This document shows, piece after piece, positions 58,312 to 64,000 of a DNA stretch of 64,000 bases (its first letter is position 1; every line of letters starts with the position of its first letter). A program made the position numbers and the translations under genes. Origin of the DNA: Bullera alba. Taxonomy: Eukaryota > Basidiomycota > Tremellomycetes > Tremellales > Bulleraceae. The notes below the pieces were generated by a model that had not been told where the DNA came from, ran no database searches, and saw only the letters and a list, made by a program, of their open reading frames with translations. The DNA is taken from positions 6,101,198 through 6,165,197 of the forward strand of contig BCIX01000001.1 in assembly GCA_001600095.1 (NCBI GenBank). The letters are read 5' to 3'.

Positions 58312-59135
58312 CTAGCTCGCGACTCCCCCGGACAAGGTCGGTCTCTCGACAGTGGCAGCTTGATCTAGGGTCGCAGTGTCCTCCTGCTTGGATGATTTCC
58401 GCTCTTGTTTTGTCCTTGGTGTCTCCGTCGTCCTTGGCTTTGACGTTTCCATCTTGCCCGCCTGTTTCTCCGTCTCCTTCTGCTGCGCTCCCTGCCCAGA
58501 TGTGATCTTGGACGCGGATGTCCCTTCCAGATCCATAGCACTCCTATGAACTCGCTCGGCCATGCGTTTGACCGTTGCCGAATGCTTGAACGATGCCTGT
58601 TCTCGATCTGCATACCGCTTGGCTCTGTCTTCGAGGTGTGCTTTTAGTTGAGTTTCGACCTTTTCCCATGCAGGGTCTTTCTGCAAGAATTGCTCCTTTG
58701 GCTTTCCTCTTCGGTCAATGGTATGTAGGCGGAAGTGCTTTCGATTCGAGTATGAGATTCCGTGAATGATCTCGACTTTGTCGTTGAGATGGGCGACTGG
58801 ATCATGGTGTAAGCACGTGGATATAGGCGTTCGACCAGCCCCGTGTCCCATCGTAGGTGAATCACAGTCACGACAACTCACTGTGATCCTCATCGTGCAC
58901 TAAGTATTTCGTGTGCCGTCTGATGGCCTACAGGAATAGTCGTCAGGGGGAAACCACGACGTTCAACCCGCTCAAGTCACCTTTTTAACTTTGGGATGAA
59001 TCACTTCTCGCTCAACCTACACCATAGCGATCAGTCGCAGGTCACCTCCTCGGCTGTGTACCGACTCACCGTCACTGTGACCGTCTTCAACATCCTCCCC
59101 AGAGCCGTCACTGTTCCCGTGTGTATCTGCGGCAT
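58312..59135 (-). CDS. MRPS17: Mitochondrial small-subunit ribosomal protein uS17m
   Basis: Four exons (59070-59135, 58981-59016, 58882-58927, 58312-58796) give 210 residues. The first ~85 match the uS17 OB fold: TGTVTALGRMLKTVTVTVER, VIHPKVKKAIRRHTKYLVHD, then LNDKVEIIHGISYSNRKHFR. These correspond to the GxVxSxxMxKTxxV, HxKYxxHDE and GDxVxIxExRPxSKxKxxxL segments of the family. uS17 binds 16S-type rRNA in the small subunit; absence of a long presequence is common for this protein. The remaining ~110 residues are a Lys/Glu/Thr-rich charged tail absent from bacterial uS17 (about 85 residues total), though fungal uS17m is often extended. Three of the four exons are under 70 nt. It converges on the second RecQ. 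Confidence 0.82.
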
Positions 59136-59700
59136 GGCGATTTGTTTTTGCTGATTCCTTCGGTATCGCTGATAGCACCACTGATCGCGTTGAACTGTTG
59201 AGATCCTGTACTGTATGTGGCTCTGGGCTATTGGTAGATGATCGCGACCACTGAGTGCGCTGCTCGAGCTGCAATATTGGCTGTACCACAGCCGGAGCAG
59301 CGAAATGTCAACTTTTGCTCAACTCTATTTGATCCCGCCTCAGAAAGAGGGACCGATTTGCCACTCAAACCGTTCATGGCGATGCTGGTTGTTCGGGCGA
59401 CCTGTGACTTGCCAGTTACATTTGCAGGCTGTCCGTACTGTCCTATGAATGCGTCCAGTTCTACGCCACAGTGATCGTATGGATGCTTGGGGTGCTGCAT
59501 CTGTCTTCTCTTCCCAGTAAACTCTGAGCAGCATCAGCAGTTTCGTGAGAGGAACAGAGTTCAGCGAATCAAACGAGCCTCTTTCATTTCCGAAACATCC
59601 GCGGATCGCAATCAATCCATTGCTGCCAGACTCAGTACTCTACCGCACCCTACTACACCTCCATCTCAATCGATCTCGCTTTCAGAGTTGGCATTCAGCC
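59136..59700. promoter_or_regulatory. Divergent intergenic region MRPS17 / DUF3253 gene
   Basis: About 565 bp. A minus-strand open frame (59228-59500) contains CSGCGTANIAARAA but cannot be spliced to MRPS17 with a plausible intron, so it is not called. Confidence 0.4.
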
Positions 59701-60150
59701 ATGGTCGTACAGACAAGAAGGAAAGCCAAAGCTAAGGGCAAGTCTCGCCCGCCTCCCAGGGGAGATCAAGCTTTGGACGATAAAGCAACACGCGTCAACA
59801 AACGGAAGACCCAGAAAGAACAAGTGACCTCGACCACTTTCACAACTTCAGCCTCGCAGGACTCGCGACGGGATACTATCCGCTCGACCATGTTCGAGCT
59901 CATATCCCACACCCAAGTCTCCTCGACGATATGCCCGTCTCAAGTGCCCAGAACGCTACATGATCGGTCGCCTCGGACCTACCCTGACTGGAGAGCAATG
60001 ATGGATGAAGTCCGAGACGAGGTCTGGGAGCAGGTCAGAGCCGGCACCGTGCAGGTGACCCAGCGAGGAGATGTGAGGGACTATGAAGGGCGATTCGACA
60101 TCAAGGGACCTATCAGAGTCAAGCGGGGCCCGAACTGGGATGCGAGATAA
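59701..60150 (+). CDS. DUF3253-like small protein
   Basis: Single-exon frame of 149 residues from the ATG at 59701. The frame is open above it, but only this ATG precedes the Lys/Arg-rich start MVVQTRRKAKAKGK. From ~65 on it reads IRSTMFELISHTQVSSTICP, SQVPRTL, then YPDWRAMMDEVRDEVWEQVR, AGTVQVTQRGDV and DIKGPIRVKRG. This closely follows the order of the mainly bacterial DUF3253 family: a helix, (K/S)TICPSEVAR, WRxLMxxVRxxA, GxIxVTQxG and GPIRxR, a winged-helix-like fold of unknown function. The basic N-terminus could be a nuclear or mitochondrial signal. No intron in a genome where nearly every gene has several is consistent with, but does not prove, acquisition from bacteria. DUF3253 proteins are also found in other fungi. 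Confidence 0.7.
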   Translation: MVVQTRRKAKAKGKSRPPPRGDQALDDKATRVNKRKTQKEQVTSTTFTTSASQDSRRDTIRSTMFELISHTQVSSTICPSQVPRTLHDRSPRTYPDWRAMMDEVRDEVWEQVRAGTVQVTQRGDVRDYEGRFDIKGPIRVKRGPNWDAR

Positions 60151-60257
60151 GGCATTAGGGATATATACGAAACAACCACCCGATTCAGAACACCCCACAG
60201 CTACGTCACGCTACGGTGGACCCGTAGCACCACCGAGACGACTTTGGCGACCGGCGG

Positions 60258-60600
60258 TCACTGTTCCTCCTCTTGGTGACGCCGTTTTGACGATCGGCGG
60301 ATGTGGAATGCACCTTGGCGCATCAGGCCAGCTGAGATGTACAGCACGAACACCAACAGCATGACATCAAGGGGTAACGGCAGAGCCACCTTCGGACCTG
60401 CATGCCGGTGCTGAAGCTGTGCTGCGGTGTGGTGATTTGTTGATGTAGCGGGGGTATCAAGGATGGCGGGGCTGTCGTAGAGGGAGAGCATGATGGGCTA
60501 AGGACGAGACAGGGTCAAGGTCAGCTCGATCTCACATAGTCGGACTGTATTAGTGAGTAGGATCACTCGATGCGCACCTGCCACATAGTGTTGTTGACAA
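60258..60600 (-). CDS. Possible 3' end of a spliced gene, unknown product
   Basis: On the minus strand an exon ending ...VNNTMWQ joins, through a canonical 80-nt intron (60498-60577, GTGCGC...GAGCTGACC...CCTTAG), to a last exon PIMLSLYDSPAILDTPATST and on to TGA at 60258. That exon holds one hydrophobic segment (PLDVMLLVFVLYISAGLM) and a basic/acidic end (RRSSKRRHQEEE). I could not build a convincing 5' part: frames above 60600 are open, but no ATG and consistent junctions were found. An unrelated hydrophobic frame near 60880 (DVYAILILLYTLSPF) may belong to it. Low confidence. Confidence 0.3.
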
Positions 60601-61226
60601 AAAAGCTATCTCTGCAGCGATTGTGACAAGTGGGAGGGATCGTCGACAGGTGGACAGATGGACACTTTGCCAGTGGGGACGTGGGAAAAGCAGACAGAGC
60701 TCTGCTGGTTCTTGTAGTGAGAGCGCCCACGTTGCCAGTATACAGGAGTGGGGGAGACGACCTTGATCCGCCCGAGCAGGATACACACACGAGATACACA
60801 CCTCTCTGCAGCCAACGCTTATGAAAGGATCGTCCGCCGGGGAAGGGAGACAATGTGTAAAGGAGGATCAAAATGGCGTATACATCGCCGAGGTGATCGG
60901 TCAAGATGATGTCGTTCGAAGGCGAAGAGTGGACGAGTGGGGAGTGGGAAGTGGGTCATAGCTTCTTTCGGAAGACCAGATCACCACTATCACAGCAGCC
61001 GAGGTCGAGATCGTATGAAACCTGTGCCAGACAGCTGTAGCACAACGTCGACCGTGCTTCTTGTTAGAAGTGTTAGCTATGGATCATCATTAGCATTGCA
61101 CTGTGCACACAGCTCGTATGTGGCCTGCTCCGGCGAGGACCTCTGAGTGGATGGCATCTCTTGATCATCTGTCTACGGTTCATGCACAAGTCATGGCACC
61201 TCGCATTGGACGTATGGGCCCAGTAA
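60601..61226. other. Unassigned region
   Basis: May contain upstream exons of the doubtful gene at 60258-60600 or simply be intergenic. No domain seen on either strand. Confidence 0.3.
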
Positions 61227-61586
61227 CTACGTAGTCATTGCCATCTCCACGTAGATGACCTTTGGCAATGGCTCCGCACTAGCGACCACGCGGGTAGTAA
61301 CCTCCCATCCCAAACCACCACTCGAGTTGCTCAAGACCTGTGCAGGGTCCACAAACGCAGGACGGGCAGCGTGAAAGTAATGGAAGCCACGTCGCCTCTG
61401 AGCGCGCAAGCGGTGACTCGAGACGGCAGATTCGGCGGTGATGCGGGGAGGTTCGATAGGATGAGCCAGGTGGACAGTGGGCTGTAAGTGGATAGTGCCG
61501 TGAACTGGACTTGGTTCTTGAGCGGCTGGGGCGACGTGGAGACTTGACTGGGGAGCGGGATAGAGAAAGGCCATGGTGAGGTGCAA
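61227..61586 (-). CDS. Small hypothetical protein, 119 residues
   Basis: Intronless frame with ATG in good context (CACCATGG). It is His/Pro/Ala-rich in the first half and has mixed composition after, ending PLPKVIYVEMAMTT. An alternative minus frame covers the same bases. No family recognised; it may be spurious. Confidence 0.35.
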   Translation of the reverse strand: MHLTMAFLYPAPQSSLHVAPAAQEPSPVHGTIHLQPTVHLAHPIEPPRITAESAVSSHRLRAQRRRGFHYFHAARPAFVDPAQVLSNSSGGLGWEVTTRVVASAEPLPKVIYVEMAMTT

Positions 61587-62170
61587 GGAGTGATGGCAGA
61601 GTGCGTTGTGTAACGAGTGCCCTAGGGTAGTGCGAGTCAGTAGGATTGTGGGGGAATAAGGTCAACGAGTCTGTAATAGGCAAACTAGTACCCAGGTTCA
61701 ACGCACACGTCAAACGCTCAAACCCAAAACAGTCGTCGCCGTAAAGGAGCGACCATTCGCGACACGTCAGAACGCGACAAAAGACTGGGCGAAGTATCAT
61801 GACACGCCAGATGTCAGTCATTGCCACCTGGCGCACGTCACATCCATCACCAACATATTGGGCTCACTGTAACAGCCTGTGTGCCACTCGCAAAGAACGC
61901 GAATGCGGTGACGAAACGCTTGTTCTCCGTCACGAATTGGGATCGAGACAAGATCTTATCGATTGATCGAGACGGAACAGGACTCGGAAGCATCCTCACT
62001 CCCCTCCAAAACCAGCGTGCGGGTTCAATCCACTCGGGAGGAGGATCGCCAGATTGCCCTCATCTCAGTCCAAATGCCAGCGGACTTTGATCCGTCGACG
62101 TCAGACTGAACCAACGCAGATGGCCTAGATGGTATCAGCATTCGGTTCATGGTATACACTACATGAGTGT
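61587..62170. other. Intergenic region
   Basis: About 580 bp between two minus-strand models. A GGGTTCAATCC word at about 62019 resembles a tRNA B box, but no cloverleaf can be formed. Nothing else seen. Confidence 0.35.
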
Positions 62171-63332
62171 TCACGAGACCCACAGGGTGACCTTGCAGTC
62201 TGCAACGTACTGGCCCGACTTGATAGGCGCAAGTGCCGCCCAGACAATTGGCCGGGCTCCCTGCTCAGGCGTCCGACAGAACAGATGGGCATACAACCTG
62301 GACGTCAGACGACACTCGGACACCTCGTGTAGCAATCTACCTACCTCGTGATAAAACCTTGGACGGCGGACATATCGCGGGTCACGTTCGTAGCTACCGC
62401 ACCTGGATCTGCGGTAGACACGATTACATCCGGACCTGCGGTCTCAACCAGAGTAGGTATAGCGAGCATCAAGATAGCTCGGGAGTCAGCGCATCGGATT
62501 GGGTGTCAACTCACCTTTGCCTCGCTCATAGCATTTCCCATCCCATTTGTCCGAAGCTTTCATCTCATTCGCACATTGTATCATCGTTCCATTCTCAAAA
62601 CCTCTTAGTTCTCCGACGAACGTGTGAGTGAAAGAAGTGTTGATTGTCAGATGTGGCTTGACTGGGATACCGGGCAGGGGCTTGTTGGCGGTACGCTGAA
62701 GGATTGGGAGGATCAATTCCGAGAGAAGCAAGGTCGCGACGACGTTGACTTGCAGACTGGGACCAGACGTTTGTGCGTTAGTGTCATCGATCTTCATTCT
62801 GGAGACACGCTTACGATACCTCGAGACCATCTTCGGTAGACTTGTAACTTTGCGGTAGAATCCCAGCATTTGCAACCTGTCGAATGTCAGCTCGAGCCTG
62901 AGAGGATTCGAAGAGATGTTTCAGCTCACAAAGACATCCAACCTATCCAAACGTTCCTCGCATTTCCTCGCAAACCCCCTCACACTAGTGAAACTCGACA
63001 TGTCAAGTTGCCATACTTCAGGCTGAATACTCCCGCCAGTGGCTTGGGCTATCTCAGCAGCAGCCTCATGGCCCGCTTTCTCGTTCCGGACAGCTAGGAT
63101 CAATCGAGCGGGTTTGCGTTCTGCGAAATGGTGCGCAGCGGACTTGCCAATACCGCTAGCCTTTGTCAGCTATAGGTCACAACTAATGCAGCCTGAGAGG
63201 AAAGACGACGACGACATACCTGTTGGATCCTGTCACAATGACTGTCCTTCCTTCGAGTCTACCCTCAGGAAGGGGCAAAGATTTCTCCTGGAAGATGACA
63301 TATTTGGTGACCGAGTCGGTTGCGAACGGCAT
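62171..63332 (-). CDS. Short-chain dehydrogenase/reductase, retinol-dehydrogenase-like
   Basis: About six exons give roughly 310 residues from the ATG at 63332 to TGA at 62171. The Rossmann start is GRTVIVTGSNSGIGKSAAHH (TGxxxGIG), then LILAVRNEKAG, VWQLDMSSFTSV, DVFVANAG (NAG motif), DGLEVSLQVNVVATLLLSEL, INTSFTH (catalytic Ser) and KCYERGKAILMLAI (YxxxK). VIVSTADPGAVATNV (the PG motif) and a C-terminal RPIVWAALAP complete the fold. The family oxidises or reduces alcohols and carbonyls with NAD(P)(H); closest by style are fungal retinol-dehydrogenase/WW-oxidoreductase-like enzymes with unknown substrates. The exon boundary near 62810 uses GTAAGCGTG rather than an earlier GTATC, needed for frame. 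It could be longer at the N-terminus, since the frame is open above the chosen ATG. Confidence 0.8.
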
Positions 63333-63857
63333 CCTGGCTGGAATCAGGCGACAAACCAAAGCGTGAGTTGTGATGCACAAACAAGTCGGATTGACATCTG
63401 GGGTCCTTGAGATGTCAATATTGCTGTTATAACTACACGCACTGTGCCGGAGGCCGACGGGCAATGATGGTTGTGGGACTGGGAAGACCTTCGGGCCCGA
63501 ACGAAGCCGCGCGGCCACGCCACCGAAAACCAAGCTCTGCCGGAGCTGGATGCTCGAGTTTGATGACACGTCCCTGCTTGACATCGATAATCCTGTGAGA
63601 CCGGGTGCACATGACCCGATCAGTATCAGCAGTGACGGGTGTGATCCACGTACTCAGAACCCAGACCAGCCTTTGTCATGGAAAATGGCGATAATCCACG
63701 GCCCTCTCGAACGCGATAGATGCTGGTGCGCGAAGGATAACCCTAACACATGAGATGTCAATGCACACCATTGCCACACCATAGACGCTACACTCCCACA
63801 AAGCTACCGTGACAACCATGCATGCCACTCGCAAGAGCAAAGGCGGTAAAGATCCGT
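63333..63857. other. Intergenic region between two minus-strand genes
   Basis: About 520 bp: promoter of the dehydrogenase and 3' region of the last gene. No other feature seen. Confidence 0.4.
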
Positions 63858-64000
63858 TTACTCCTCGTCCTCCTCCTCCTCCTCGTCGTCTCCAGCATCG
63901 ACCTTGCCGGCCTGGTAGGCGGAGATCTTGTCCTGGACCCTCTTCCTTCGCTGCTCCCTGTTGAGCTTGTGCTGCTTCCTCGACGAAGACTCCTTGGTCC
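63858..64000 (-). CDS. C-terminal end of a charged protein (5' part outside window)
   Basis: An open minus frame enters from the right edge and ends TAA at 63858. It encodes a basic helix-forming stretch (SSRKQHKLNREQRRKRVQDK, then ISAYQAGK) followed by a run of Asp/Glu to the stop. The Lys/Arg then Asp/Glu tail is common in nucleolar ribosome-biogenesis factors, but the family cannot be named from 46 residues. Confidence 0.6.
   Translation of the reverse strand, partial: TKESSSRKQHKLNREQRRKRVQDKISAYQAGKVDAGDDEEEEEDEE

Noticed and set aside
59228..59500. Minus-strand open frame above MRPS17 with a CSGCG motif
   Set aside because: Joining it to MRPS17 needs a 24-nt intron in the wrong frame, and MRPS17 has its own ATG with a complete uS17 start.
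62010..62045. B-box-like GGGTTCAATCC
   Set aside because: Flanking bases do not pair as a T stem and no A box lies at the right distance.

Overview
The window looks like nuclear DNA of a basidiomycete yeast of the Tremellomycetes type (Cryptococcus/Kwoniella-like). This is inferred from gene style: nearly every gene is cut by many short introns (mostly 45-80 nt) with GTRNGT donors, CTNAC-type branch sites (often GCTGAC or GCTAAC) and AG acceptors. Genes are dense on both strands, and the proteins are fungal (MFS siderophore transporter, WSC protein, Atg26-type sterol glucosyltransferase, mitochondrial complex I genes). I see no transposon, tRNA, rRNA or CRISPR array. All gene models were assembled by eye from reading frames and splice signals.

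Layout. 1-7.1 kb: 3' part of a DUF1765/UPF0592-like gene, Mediator subunit MED22 (minus) and a RAD51-paralogue ATPase. 7.3-17.1 kb: an unknown multi-pass membrane protein (minus), a 15-exon siderophore-type MFS transporter, TFIID subunit TAF11, and a cyclopropane-fatty-acid-synthase-like methyltransferase (minus). 17.8-31.2 kb: RDH54/RAD54B translocase, then three minus-strand genes: histidine phosphatase, a one-TM unknown protein, and NDUFAF7. 31.6-39.7 kb: RecQ helicase of BLM/Sgs1 type, tiny four-exon NDUFB7 (minus), GPI-anchored pepsin-like protease. 39.8-42.1 kb: Ser/Pro-rich unknown protein (minus). 42.1-45.5 kb: gene-poor tract full of short near-tandem duplications. 45.5-53.4 kb: secreted WSC-domain protein and the large sterol 3-beta-glucosyltransferase ATG26 (minus). 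54.1-60.2 kb: a second, divergent RecQ helicase, mitochondrial ribosomal protein uS17m (minus), and a small DUF3253 protein. 60.2-64 kb: doubtful small minus-strand genes, a short-chain dehydrogenase (minus) and the tail of a minus-strand gene running off the window.

There is no operon or biosynthetic cluster. The most notable functional theme is homologous recombination: a RAD51 paralogue, RDH54 and two RecQ helicases lie within about 50 kb, probably without co-regulation. Two nuclear-encoded complex I genes (NDUFAF7 assembly factor, NDUFB7 subunit) flank the first RecQ. The best unusual signals are a 4-nt microexon in RDH54, a DEAH box carried on a 15-nt exon in the second RecQ, an acidic insert inside the ATG26 catalytic domain, a degenerate Walker A in the RAD51 paralogue, a GC-AG intron, and a bacterial-type DUF3253 protein.
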